The position numbers and the translations under genes were made by a program. Positions 43,910 to 54,269 of a DNA stretch of 64,000 nt are shown here, one piece after another. The stretch is from Sepioteuthis lessoniana (Eukaryota; Mollusca; Cephalopoda; Myopsida; Loliginidae), in contig OY757911.1 in NCBI GenBank assembly GCA_963585895.1, forward strand, positions 62,697,001 through 62,761,000, read 5' to 3'. The number at the start of each line of letters is the position of its first letter. Within the stretch, counting starts at the first letter, position 1. The notes under the pieces are model-generated. The model ran no database searches and was not told the DNA's origin. It saw only the letters and a list, made by a program, of their open reading frames with translations.

Positions 43910-44895
43910 TAAGACAATCAAAAACGTCATATATATATATATATATGCTTTTTTGTCTTTTTTTTTAATAAATATCCAATGCTGTAGAGCATGGTAATAA
44001 ATTATAACTCGTAATACCGGTAAGAAAAATCCTTCTGATTTAGCCATAGAAGAAAATATCTTATCTAACATTATTAAGATAGCACTTATTCATGGGAGAT
44101 AGATATAGGTATGAATCAAAGAGAATAAATAGATATAAATCGAATAAGATAGATAGATAGATATGAATCGAAGAGAACTGATAGATATCTATAGAATTTA
44201 ATCTAAAAAGCTAAACGACAACAAAACGAACATATATGTATTGATAGACAAAAGAAGAGTACGCATATGATAGATAGATAGATAGATAGATAGATTGTTT
44301 ATGACTTATTAATTTTGCTTGTCTTTCTTTTGGGTATCTTGTATAACCCTAGTTAAGTTGAAAAGAGAAAGAGGAAGGTTCATCTCGCAGTCAGTATCCC
44401 ACTAAAACAGCCATACAGCTGAATCTACAAGAAGAGGCTGTTCCGGTCAATAAATTAGGCGTAGGAGAAGAAACAGAACATCCTTGACGCCAGTGACAGG
44501 TCCAAATGAAAGCCATAAGGAAGATGGACGAGTCCCACTTTGCTAGTTATTTGCTTGACTAGCCACAAACTGATGGAAGTTGACAGCGTGGACAGTCTAT
44601 AAGAACAGGGGAACAGGATCTCCATTGCAGACCAAGATGAATAACAAAAAAACTGTTACCCGATGCCCCTTACAGAAGAACAGGATAAATTAGTTTCTAA
44701 TTGATAAATTAATAACATAGCAAGAAGGCTGGTGGGGTGAGATTTGATAGTTATTTACTTTCCAGAGGTCAGTGTTATATCACCAATGAAAACCCGGATT
44801 TGGAGAGATCTTTTTTGAAAATATACTGGTAATATTGGAATAAATATTGGAATAAATTAGAAGTACTGAGTTCGTATGAAATATCGCTCAATATT
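43910..44895. other. No recognised gene; GATA and TA runs
   Basis: A (TA)9 at 43928-43946, scattered GATA runs at 44150 and 44270-44295, and unrecognised sequence at 44340-44890. Confidence 0.4.
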
Positions 44896-44899
44896 GGTT

Positions 44900-45125
44900 T
44901 AGCTTGGTTTCTATGTTTAATGGCATATCAACATTGGTGGGTAATTTTATGCCAAAGCTATTCTTGTAGAAAAATAGTCGGGTAACTATTTAACTCATAG
45001 CTGGAAGGATAAGGGTTTCATACCTTTTCCAAGGGTATTTAGTCCGAAAATGAACGTGATAGCGTAACTGAAGTTTAAATTGTTTTACTAGAATGTCACA
45101 ATCCATCGCTTCAGCCACTTTCCAA
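44900..45125 (-). mobile_element. SINE-1
   Basis: Reverse tail (aatggcatatcaacattggt), core (ccttttccaagggtattta) and decayed head (cttcagccactttcca). Confidence 0.75.
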
Positions 45126-45139
45126 TTCAACATTGTAAG

Positions 45140-45235
45140 TAAGTAAGGTAGGCGAGCGTAGTCGAGCGTGACCCGAAGGCTCCCTTTTCGATAGCTACTT
45201 CACCAAGGTGTAGAGGAGGGCGTTATTCCTTTCCC
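45140..45235 (-). mobile_element. SINE-5 3' fragment
   Basis: gtagtcgagcgtgacccgaa, gatagctacttcaccaagg. Confidence 0.7.
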
Positions 45236-45775
45236 AGCAATGGAGATTAATTAATATCAAATCTTGTTTATACGTACGATTTTTAAGTAAATAGTTTTCA
45301 GGTAACATTTTTAAAAGAGCCAGTGGTCATTTGTTTGCAAGCAGTTAAATGGTTTTAAGTATTGCTATTTATTGTTTGCACATAGATAAATGTCTTCAAG
45401 TATATTTATCAAACACTAATTGTTCTACTTACCACAGTTAAATGGTTTCTATCATTGCTTTAAAATACTAATTGTTCAATTTAACATTAATCATTTGTTT
45501 GCTCATATTAAATAGTTTCAAGTTTAGCAAAGAATTGAATATTTCTATTTGACTCATAGAATGAACCCTAACTAGTATTACCACCCCGGGTCAGTGTTGA
45601 CCTTGGCATAAAATCAATGAAGGGGTTCTCAAAACTCCCCAAAACTTCAGGACTGGAACCTCAGCATCAGATACAGTTTAGTGTCATATCCAGGAGAGTA
45701 GTTGGTGGGGAAGAGATCTTACGGTTCAGCAGAGATGATGTTCATGTATTCTACATGCTCAGCTAACTATGGTAT
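45236..45775 (-). mobile_element. SINE-2 composite element
   Basis: Decayed tail, spacer (ggtaacatttttaaaagag), four tandem units (agttaaatggttttaagtat and relatives), unique block and head (gtattctacatgctcagct). Confidence 0.78.
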
Positions 45776-45891
45776 CCAGCAGAAGAGTTTTTTGACTTCC
45801 AGGATTAAAACGGTAATGCTGAAAATGAATGATAAATAAAACAAGTGAACATAAAACAAACAACAGGAGTTTGAGTTTGAGCTGATGTTGT

Positions 45892-45894
<3 letters not shown>

Positions 45895-45933
<39 letters not shown>
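45895..45933. repeat. (TA)n microsatellite
   Basis: About 19 TA units. 45934-46290 holds nothing recognised. Confidence 0.95.
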
Positions 45934-45935
<2 letters not shown>

Positions 45936-46299
45936 TAATGATTAAAAACTTATACAGATACATTGTGTGACTATTAATCTTTGTAAGTATATAGTGTATA
46001 TCAATGTTTTAGAATTCTTTAGATATTTTTACTTGCTAGTCTGTCCGGAAATTCCAAAGAGATTAAATCTTATGTTCTATTGTAAAGATTTTGGGGGCTG
46101 ATATTTTTGTTTCATTTTCAGTGAAAGACTGGGTAGTGCTGAGGATTTTGGTCTATTTATACTCAACAGCTTTTTGGCGGTAAACTCGAAAAAAATTCTT
46201 TATGGTCTTTTTTATTGTAAGATTTGGCAACAGTCATAGGTCTTTTTCTACTTTTAGATAATTTGACACACGTGGATTAGGATCTATAACAATGTCTTT

Positions 46300-46985
46300 C
46301 CCACTTGGTTGGTTGATTGTTTGGGTTTTATGGCATATCAACCGTTGTAGGTTATTTAACGCCAAATCCATTTTTATAAAAATAGTTCTATTTCAAACAA
46401 TTCAGTTTAGCATAAGTACGCTGTTTAAATGTAAGTACAGTTTAATTATGAAAAATATTTCTATTTCAAGTTATTCAGTTTAGTCAAGCAGTTCTAATTC
46501 AGCTAATTCAATTTAGTATAAGTACAAATTTTCTTTACACAGTTTAATGTCAAAACAGTTCTATATTAAACAATTCAGTTTAGTGAAAGTAGTTTCAATG
46601 TCAAAAAATAGTTCCATTTCAAATCATTCAGTTTAGCATAAGCACACAATTTAAATGTAAGTTCAGTTTAATTGTCAAAAACATTTCTACTTCAAGCTAT
46701 TCAGTTTAGTTAAATAGTTCTAATTCAAACAATTCAGTTTAGCATAAGTATGCAGTTAGTTCTGTTTAACCCATAGATAGGGCCCTATCAGGTGCCACCA
46801 TTCCGGGCTAGAGTGGACCCGGGAGTCATGACAATGAAGGAGTACTGCGCATTCTCAAAAGCTCTAGCATCACTGGAACCTCACCATCATATTGTTTAGT
46901 GTTATATCCAGGACACTTATTGGTGTGGGTCTTACTCCTCGGCAGAGGTGCAGTCAGTGTATTCTACAGCCCTAGCCGACTGGTC
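46300..46985 (-). mobile_element. SINE-2 composite with type-A unit array
   Basis: Tail (ggttttatggcatatcaacc) and about seven imperfect copies of a unit of roughly 50 bp built on tttcaaacaattcagtttag at 46380-46760, then unique block and head (cagccctagccgactggtc). Confidence 0.85.
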
Positions 46986-47028
46986 AATTTCCCACTTGGA
47001 AAACTGATGATATACTTTCATCTTGACC

Positions 47029-47540
47029 GCCGACCTGTCGGCTCCGGTAATAGAATTCGCCGACTGCCCTTATGCAGAAAGGTTAAATACCTCCAACTCG
47101 TAATGCTTGTAGACGGGATGCTGGTGGTTAAGCAATTAGTGACCCGACAACCGAAGTGGTCATGTAAGCTGCAACATTTCACTTTGGCCCTTACTATACT
47201 AGACAGGGGGGTGTCCTCGTGGTGTAATGGTTAAAGCGATGGACTGCGGAAACGTAGTATGCGAGTTCGTATTCCAGTCGCGCTATTACGTTCACCTTCG
47301 GGCAAATACCCTTATCCTCCCAGCTATGTGTTAAATAGCACCACTACTGTTCTTCTAGGAGAATAGCTTTGGCATTAAATAACCTATAAAGGTTGATATG
47401 CCATTGAACAAAGAAACCAAACCAAACCAAACTATACTAGACAGGCGGTCGGAGAAGCCCGATCTGACTAATCGGCCGGGCATCTCAGGCCATAGCACCA
47501 ATATGATTGTCCCGACCGCATTCTTCAAACTGTGCTTGTA
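47029..47540 (+). repeat. GC-rich repeat sharing the SINE-2 head, split by SINE-1
   Basis: tgtcggctccggtaatagaa, tcgccgactgcccttatgc and gttaaatacctccaac follow the SINE-2 pol-III-like head in order, but the sequence after it is unrelated to SINE-2. It is interrupted by the SINE-1 at 47208. Confidence 0.5.
47208..47430 (+). mobile_element. SINE-1 with perfect 15-bp target-site duplication
   Basis: actatactagacagg at 47193-47207 and 47431-47445. Head cctcgtggtgtaatggttaa, B box-like gcgagttcgtattcc, core (gggcaaatacccttatcc, cagctatgtgttaaatagca) and tail ending in (AAACC)n. The best reference copy of SINE-1, 223 bp. Confidence 0.92.
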
Positions 47541-47589
47541 GCAAATAGTTACTCAACCCTATTTTATCTTAAAGGTGTTAGAAGAGAGT

Positions 47590-47760
47590 AGCTGAAAGTC
47601 TATTTCACTGAAATACTTGAAAGCATATAAACTGTGTGCAAACAAATGAATTAATTCTGTTGAATAGTAATTCTTAAAACAATTTAACAGTGTGCAAACA
47701 AATGAATTCTGGCTCTTTTTAAAATGTTACCAATAAACTATTCACTTACAACTCATATAA
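47590..47760 (+). mobile_element. SINE-2 tandem-unit fragment
   Basis: Two units (aactgtgtgcaaacaaatga and aacagtgtgcaaacaaatga) and spacer (tttttaaaatgttacc). Confidence 0.65.
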
Positions 47761-47779
47761 AAAAAATAGATATATATAA

Positions 47780-47985
47780 GAAAAGTTAGGGACCGCAGTC
47801 AAGGGCGACCAGAAGGCACCCTTTTCAATACCTACTGCACCAATGTGTAGGGGAGGGCGCTACTCCTTTCCCTGGATTGCTCCACTTTACCCTTGATACG
47901 TACCTTATATTGCTGAGTGTTAAGTAAGGAGGCATCAAGTACCATTTTAAAGTCTTTGGTATGACGCGACCTGGGATTGAACCCA
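47780..47985 (-). mobile_element. SINE-5, head cut by (TA)n
   Basis: accgcagtcaagggcgacc, tacctactgcaccaatgtg, ttacccttgatacgtacc; B box side gggattgaaccc at the end. A TA array separates it from the hammerhead SINE-6. Confidence 0.78.
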
Positions 47986-47994
47986 TATATATAT

Positions 47995-48133
47995 ATATAT
48001 AGTCATCCACAGACAGATCTGTTTCGTTCTATCAGAAATCATCAGTGTGGCTAGACAGTATCTTCCCGTAGCTGGGATCGAAACCCGGTTGACTCAAACG
48101 TCAACACAAGCTTCTAACCATTCAGCCACGAGG
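47995..48133 (-). mobile_element. SINE-6: tRNA head plus hammerhead ribozyme
   Basis: About 140 bp. Read on the minus strand: tRNA-like head with A box (tggctgaatggtta, 48128-48115) and B box (gggtttcgatccc, 48086-48074), a short linker, a full hammerhead motif, then ggatgac and a TA array. The head resembles a functional tRNA body (D-arm and T-arm consensus intact), so an internal pol III promoter is plausible. Layout recalls the schistosome Sm-alpha elements, which combine a pol III promoter with a hammerhead. Confidence 0.72.
48007..48050 (-). ncRNA. Hammerhead ribozyme (complete core)
   Basis: Minus strand, 44 nt. Stem I CCACA/UGUGG, 5 bp perfect (48050-48046 with 48011-48007). CUGAUGA core (48045-48039). 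Stem II UUCU/AGAA with loop GAU, next to a U-C mismatch at the core. GAA (48025-48023). Stem III ACAG/CUGU with a 2-nt loop (48022-48013). GUC cleavage triplet ending at 48012. Every invariant core nucleotide is present. The 2-nt stem III loop suggests a minimal type I motif that may need a dimer. The degenerate copy at 16.5 kb has a G at the mismatch position, suggesting an ancestral G-C pair there. Confidence 0.82.
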
Positions 48134-48267
48134 AGATATTAGCTGCGAAGTAAATTTTAAACGGTTATGAATTGTTTACATACATCCGTTCAACGGTAGC
48201 CGAGACCTCAATTCAAACGAAGTTATAAATAACGTAGTTATAAATATATATATATATATATATATAG

Positions 48268-48455
48268 GTTAAGTTTTAGTAAACGAGTTCGAACATCAGT
48301 TGCGCTATTACGTTCACTTTCGGATATATACCCTCTTATCCTCCCAGTTATAGGTTAAATAGTACCCCTACTGTTCTTCTAGAAGGATGGATTTGGCATC
48401 ACATAACCCAAGAAAGTTGATATGCCATTAAAGAACAAATCAAACAAACAAGATA
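48268..48455 (+). mobile_element. SINE-1 lacking the A box
   Basis: B box (acgagttcgaacatc), core (cagttataggttaaatagta) and tail (gatatgccattaaag). Its 5' end is replaced by a TA array. Confidence 0.78.
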
Positions 48456-48689
48456 TTTTTGACAAGCAGCATAATTTGCATGCTTGGCATAGTAAGATAT
48501 AAAATTGTTTCCTAAACTAAACAGAACGCAGAAGTTATGTTTTTTTTTCAGCAGCAGCACCACGTAAGTTGCGTCTGTAGAATGCTTGATAGGAGGCGTG
48601 TTCCCGAGGATTACGTAGGCGTCCGAAAAATTATACAAGCTAGGAAAGATTTCAACCAGCGAGAAAGAAGATCACCTCCACTGAAAAAT

Positions 48690-48855
48690 TGTGTTCTGGC
48701 TATTACACTTAACTGTATCTGATGGTAAGGCTCTACTTCTGGAGTTGTGGAAAATGTAGAGAACCCCTTCATTGCCATTACAACCAGGTTCTCTATGACT
48801 CAATGATAGTATTTGTTAGAGACCCATATATGAGTCAAATAGATCTGTTTAAAAA
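48690..48855 (+). mobile_element. SINE-2 unique-block fragment
   Basis: ctgatggtaaggctctactt, ccccttcattgccattac, gacccatatatgagtcaaat. Confidence 0.6.
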
Positions 48856-48859
48856 TACT

Positions 48860-49100
48860 CGCATTTGATATGACCGTGTCTCAAGGAACTAATTCTCAAC
48901 TATGTAAATATGAACATACAATAGACGCAATTTCATAATCTCTTGCAATAGAATAATCCTAGGTGGGTTGACATTTAAATCAATCGACCAAAGTATTATT
49001 ATAGGTTTACTTTAGTATGGCGTAAGGCCACATCTAAAAGCCTTGAATTACACACCGCAGTTAGCTTTAAAGGTACATTTGATAATCTTTGCGATACAAC
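48860..49100. other. No recognised feature
   Basis: No similarity recognised; same for 49215-49318 and 49372-49750 between microsatellites. Confidence 0.35.
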
Positions 49101-49102
<2 letters not shown>

Positions 49103-49174
<72 letters not shown>

Positions 49175-49181
49175 TGTGTGT

Positions 49182-49215
<34 letters not shown>
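49103..49215. repeat. (TA)n(TG)n(AG)n compound microsatellite
   Basis: Runs of TA, TG and AG in series. Confidence 0.95.
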
Positions 49216-49219
<4 letters not shown>

Positions 49220-49316
49220 CTACGTAGTTATATCTAAAAAAATCCTGTGAATAAATTATGTCAAATTAACAATCCTACGTTGTTTTTTGATACGTACAAA
49301 AATATAACATCACAAC

Positions 49317-49318
<2 letters not shown>

Positions 49319-49371
<53 letters not shown>
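49319..49371. repeat. (TA)n(TG)n microsatellite
   Basis: About 16 TA then 11 TG units. Confidence 0.95.
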
Positions 49372-49372
<1 letters not shown>

Positions 49373-49754
49373 CTGCGTGTGTCTGCGTGTGTATGTGTAA
49401 ATATTTCCGCTTTACTTACATTCGAATAAAATCGAACATATTTTCACCGATAAACATCTTAAACGTTTTTCATATTCAAGATATAAATGATCTCACTTTT
49501 TTTTTTAGTGAGAAAATGTTTCCAAAACGTTTACTGTGTAGATATGGACTAGTTTCGTCTACGTCTTAGAAATCTGTATAATGTCTATAAGTAGGCATGT
49601 AATAATCATTTTTTTATCTCCTTAATTGGCAGTCGTTGGAACAACAAGCATTCCAGGATAAACAGTAAAGAAAAGTACATATATATATAGAGAGAGAGGC
49701 TGACAGACAGATAGATAAACGAACAGAAAAAGAGATAGACCGACAGAAAAAAAA

Positions 49755-49960
49755 AGATGTTTAGGTGATGTAATGGTTGACGGCCCGGAAAATGAAATGA
49801 AGCTGTGTTCCAATTCTTGCCTACATTTATAGTCTTCTTTTTGCCCAAATGTCCTTGGAAAATAATGAATCAATTCCTTCCTCCACCCAAGCTGCTATGC
49901 GTAAAATAGTCTTGTAGAATTTATATGGTACTCAGTCTAGGGGATCAACTCAAATTCCTT
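49755..49960 (+). mobile_element. Probable decayed tRNA-derived SINE (SINE-4-like)
   Basis: gatgtaatggttgacggccc, decayed B box (gtgttccaattc), core remnants (aaatgtccttggaaaataat, gctgctatgcgtaaaatag). Confidence 0.45.
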
Positions 49961-50029
49961 TGCAAACACGTTATGTTCTATCATGTAATGGTAAAATCCG
50001 TTTTTCCTCAGACCTTAAAAATGATTTTA

Positions 50030-50260
50030 GGTTTCTTGGTATAATAGCATATCAATGTTCGTGAGTTATTAGATGTCAAAGTCATCCTTGTAAAAGGAGA
50101 GTAATGATACTATTTAATCCATAGCTGTGGGATAAGAGAGATCATATCCTTCTTAAGGGCAGTAGTCCGAAAGTGAACGAAAAACAGTAACTGGATCTCG
50201 AATTCGCTCACTTGGATGTCGTAGTTCAGCACTTTAGCCATTGTGCCATAGGGACACTCT
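50030..50260 (-). mobile_element. SINE-1
   Basis: Reverse tail (taatagcatatcaatgttcg), core (actatttaatccatagctg) and head (ctcgaattcgctcac, ttagccattgtgccat). Confidence 0.75.
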
Positions 50261-50289
50261 TTTAGTGAAATCAGAAAAGTGCTGATTGA

Positions 50290-50291
<2 letters not shown>

Positions 50292-50343
<52 letters not shown>

Positions 50344-50378
50344 CCTATGTGACCGGTTTCGTTGTTTTTTTCTTAAAG

Positions 50379-50411
<33 letters not shown>
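50292..50411. repeat. Two (TA)n arrays
   Basis: About 25 TA at 50292-50341 and 14 at 50383-50411, separated by cctatgtgaccggtttcg and a T run. 50412-51000 holds nothing recognised. Confidence 0.92.
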
Positions 50412-50415
<4 letters not shown>

Positions 50416-51026
50416 TTTTTGTACCTATTCTATCATTCCGACGTTGTGAGAAAAACCCAGATGATACAATTTGCAAGTAAAAAATATTACACAAATTAAT
50501 ATCTGGGAAAAAAATCTAAAAGAAAAAAAAGAAAAGACTAAAAACATTCGTACTGCTTGTAAATAATCAATCGATAACTAAACACCTAGTCAAAAGAAAA
50601 AAAAACACCGACAGAATACCTTGAGCTAAAAAGTAATAGTGCCCCAACCCAGCTGCCGTTGTATTAATTATTGTATTATCTGGTTTGTTGGGCCGCGGGA
50701 TTTTCAATTAGCTGTTAATTTAGCTAAAATCTTTAAGCGGAAAAGTAAGTTTAATTGGAAAGTTCAAGCGAGTACAACAGCGACCAATACAGAAAGACCA
50801 AATATAGATAAGATGGATTCACGCCTTGTCACTAGTTTTATTTGAGAAATGAAAACAGTGAATTTGATTACACGTGTAAGATGACGCTATAACATAGTGA
50901 GATGACTTCACACCAACGATATCCTGAATTAAATATATAAAATTAGCATATTTTGAAAAAGTTACCAGTTGTCTTGAATTACCATGACCAGAAAATCCGG
51001 CGAACACTTACGTACCACATACGGAA

Positions 51027-51071
51027 ACACTGAGCAGCTGTAACTACCTTATTAGGTATCATCAGCAGTGT
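51027..51071 (-). ncRNA. Degenerate hammerhead motif with covarying stems
   Basis: Minus strand: stem I ACACUG/CAGUGU, 6 bp perfect; CUGAUGA intact; stem II UACCU/AGGUA, 5 bp perfect, loop AAUA. GAA is GUU and U16.1 is C, so catalysis should be lost. Stems I and II differ in sequence from the 48 kb copy but pair fully, which supports the fold over chance. Confidence 0.6.
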
Positions 51072-51148
51072 ATACCGTGATCTCCTCCACTAGAGATCAA
51101 ACCAGTAACCACAGATTGCAGAGGCGAAAGTCTACAACTGAGCCAACA
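51027..51148 (-). mobile_element. SINE-6-like element with degenerate hammerhead
   Basis: tRNA-like head on the minus strand: A box tggctcagttgtagac (51143-51128), B box ggtttgatctc (51103-51093). It is followed by a hammerhead-like region at 51071-51027. Same order as at 48 kb, but head and ribozyme sequences are strongly diverged. Confidence 0.55.
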
Positions 51149-51282
51149 GTTCATATCGCACTCAAGTCACGTCAAATTAACTAGTCATGGTAATTGCGTG
51201 GCCAAATAACGTGAATGTGTCTTGTAAATTAATTACGTACTCTTTACAGAGAACACGGCCACCTCCAGGGCCACGACTAGTT

Positions 51283-51283
<1 letters not shown>

Positions 51284-51373
<90 letters not shown>
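51284..51373. repeat. (TA)n(TG)n microsatellite
   Basis: About 15 TA then 29 TG units. 51374-51710 holds nothing recognised. Confidence 0.95.
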
Positions 51374-51377
<4 letters not shown>

Positions 51378-51712
51378 AAGCAGAAGATACTTATATATAT
51401 ATTAAACGATTTTGAAGAAATTGTTTAAAAATGACTTTATCGCATAGAAATTGGAATGGCTTTAACAACACGTTTTGTAGCAAACAATTCAAAGTTAATT
51501 TTCACGAATGCCATCTTTAACAAAATACATTTTTTAGCTTAAACTTTTAATTGATTATTCGTGATATTGACCTATTAATTCAGTCATACATTTTGGGTAC
51601 TTCTTACACACGTTTAATTCTATGTTAAGAACAGGTATAGAAATGCAACACTACAAGACAAATTACTGCCTTTAAGACAGTAAACTAAGATATATACACA
51701 GAGGCAGAGAGA

Positions 51713-51775
51713 GAAAGTCGCTGAGGCGTAATAGTTAACGTGCCTGGACTAGCCATCGTTGTAGTAAGAGACAGA
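51713..51775 (+). mobile_element. SINE-1 head fragment
   Basis: agtcgctgaggcgtaatagt, acgtgcctggactagcc, cgttgtagtaag; ends before the B box. Confidence 0.5.
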
Positions 51776-51899
51776 CTGACACACAAACACACATTCACAG
51801 AGAAAAAAATGAGGGACAGTCACTTAGCATGTCAATATATCATGAAAATTTAATGTTATATGAAAATGGTATATATATATAAATATATCACCAATTTGT

Positions 51900-52440
51900 G
51901 ATGATAGGAGGGAGTTCCCAGATTCTCTCTCTCCCTCTCTCTCTCTACCCAACCATCTCTTTTGTTCATCGCTCTTGCCTGGTCCTCCTGACCCTAGCCA
52001 ATTCGCACAGAGCTAATGTGTGAAATTTTCGCATATTGACCCTTAACCGAGCCGCCAGTCAGATATTCTCAGCACAGAACGCACCCGTGAAAATAAGCGG
52101 AAGCAGTCACGTGTTGAACAGAAATCGTAGGCGTTATGAAATGATCAATGCAGTGGCCCACGAGAGAGTTTCTGTGAAAGTCGCAGTCTGTCAGCGCCAG
52201 CTTACAGCGGTCAGTCGAGTCGGCAGATAAACAACTATGACTGCAGGGGGACAAGCGGTCCCATGGCCAAGACTGGTTGAGCACGTCTCGTCGGAAGAGA
52301 AGACGCAAGGCTTTGAAGATAACACAGAGTGGCCATGGCATCTTGGATGTTTTGTGAGATGAGAGGTAAGTGTTTGTACACCTGCTGTTTTGCTGATTCA
52401 AAGATTTGTTCAAAACTGCATGTAACATTCTTGTGTAGTT

Positions 52441-52445
<5 letters not shown>
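51900..52445 (-). pseudogene. LINE-A relic in two pieces
   Basis: 51900-52050 resembles the reversed C-terminal end (gttcatcgctcttgcctgg, cgcacagagctaatgtg). 52315-52445 resembles the HAGHCWRS-to-thumb part (gtggccatggcatcttgg, cattcttgtgtagtttcc). Between them 52050-52315 is unrelated, relatively GC-rich sequence. Confidence 0.5.

Positions 52446-52492
<47 letters not shown>
52445..52492. repeat. (TC)n microsatellite
   Basis: About 24 TC units between LINE-A and a SINE-2. Confidence 0.95.
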
Positions 52493-52496
<4 letters not shown>

Positions 52497-53025
52497 CCAG
52501 TCGGCTGGGACTGAAGAATACACCGACTGCATCTCTACAGAAGGGCAAGACCACCCAACGTGTGTCCTGGATATAACACTAAACAATCTGCTGGTAATGC
52601 TCCAGTAATAATGGAGCTTTGGGGAATAAGGAGTACCTCTTGACTGCCATCGCTCCTAGGGCCACTCAAGACCGGTGTGTTAGCATCTGATAGTGTCCTA
52701 TCTAAGAGTCAAATAGAACTAAACTGCGTACTAATGCTAAACTGAATTGCTTGAAATAAAACTGTTTGGACATTTAAACTACGTACTGATGCTAAACCGA
52801 ACTGTCTGAAATAGAATTGTTTGACAAAAATTATACTTATACTAAACTGAATTATTTGAATTAGCTCTTTTTGACTGAAAGAACAGCTTGAAATAGAATT
52901 GTTTTTGACAAACTGTGTACTTATGCAAAACCGGGTTGTTTGGAATAGAACAGTTTATTTGCATAAAAATGGATTTGCCATCAAATAACCTACAAAGGTT
53001 TAAATGCTATAAAATCCAAACAAAC
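52493..53025 (+). mobile_element. SINE-2, full order
   Basis: Head (acccagtcggctgggac, then accgactgcatctctac), unique block, four to five type-A units (ctaaactgaattgcttgaaa and relatives) and tail (aataacctacaaaggtttaa). Confidence 0.83.
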
Positions 53026-53078
<53 letters not shown>

Positions 53079-53079
53079 T
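53026..53079. repeat. (TC)n(TA)n microsatellite
   Basis: TC run then 10 TA units. 53080-53280 unrecognised. Confidence 0.92.
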
Positions 53080-53282
53080 ACCAGAAATATTTAAATCCCC
53101 GAGAGCCGTTTCTTCAAGCAAACACGTTGCCAGTCGTTTAAAATACTAAGGAACGGCTATATTTCCGGTCACTAACAGTACCCCTTTAACGTGAGGGTGT
53201 CGACGGGACTGGATATCATTTTCGACATCTCATTCGGAAAGTAACTTCCTAGGAGGATCCCACATTAAACATTATAATATTC

Positions 53283-53432
53283 TGTGCAGTAGGGCAGACT
53301 GGGTTCTTCAGCCTTGGTGAGGCAACTAGTCTAGAAGAAGGAAAACTCTGAATTCAAACCTGTTAAACTCCGCTTAAAAAATGACCGTGTGTCATATCCT
53401 GTCCGAGCGGAGGGGTTGGTAAATATGATTAT
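53283..53432 (+). mobile_element. SINE-4 3' half
   Basis: ggttcttcagccttggtgag, aaacctgttaaactccgct, gtgtcatatcctgtccgag, ending ggaggggttggtaaatat, the intact family tail. Confidence 0.82.
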
Positions 53433-53629
53433 AATATTCTGCGACGATGGTATACAATATATCTTATCATTCAACTTAACAAAAAGAAAGACAGACGAAT
53501 CAAACATTCTTTTGGAGAATTACAAAACTCTTTACAGATTTGTGTTTTTCCGTTGAAACCCGGAATATTTCGGTAACTTTTTCAAAATTGGTCCTTGATC
53601 TCAAGTTCCAAGTGAATTTGATTTCCAGG

Positions 53630-54112
53630 ATATAACACAAAACAATCGGATGGCGAAGGTTCAGTACTGTTGTAGCTTTGCGGAATGCGTAGTACTCCTC
53701 TATTGATATCACTCCCAGGTCTACTCCTGCCCGTAGTGATAGTACCTAGTAGGGTCCTATTTATGGGTCAAATAGAACGGTTTGACATTTAAACTGTGTA
53801 CTTTTGCTAAACTAATTTTTTTTTTCAATAGAACTGTTTTTACATTAACTGTATATAAACAAAAACTCCTCTTATGCTAAACTGAATAGTTTGAAATAGA
53901 ACTGTTTTATCATTTAACTGTGTGTAAACAAATAACTGATGTTTAATTGAATTGTTAGTGATACATAGTAATATTTGAAAATATTAAAATGTGTGCAAAC
54001 AAATGATTATTATTAAATATAATTATTTGTATTAAATAGAAATAAGTGAAACCATGTAACACAGGATCGTTTAGAGATGTTCTCAACAAAATGTGATTAA
54101 AAATCATATACT

Positions 54113-54165
<53 letters not shown>

Positions 54166-54215
54166 GCATTGAATAACCTACAATGGTTGATATGCCATAA
54201 CACCAAACCAAACCT
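53630..54215 (+). mobile_element. SINE-2, head missing
   Basis: Unique block (atataacacaaaacaatcgg), both unit types, spacer, (TA)n at 54113-54162, tail (aataacctacaatggttgat) ending in (AAACC)n. Confidence 0.82.
54113..54162. repeat. (TA)n inside SINE-2
   Basis: About 24 TA units at the position where many SINE-2 copies carry a TA array. Confidence 0.95.
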
Positions 54216-54269
54216 TCATTTACCAAGTTTCAAGATCCCTGAACTTTTAGTTATGTATTAACTTGGTTG

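Noticed and set aside
52069..52554. 161-codon minus-strand frame
   Set aside because: It runs through LINE-A debris, a (TC)n array and a SINE-2 head; no recognisable domain.
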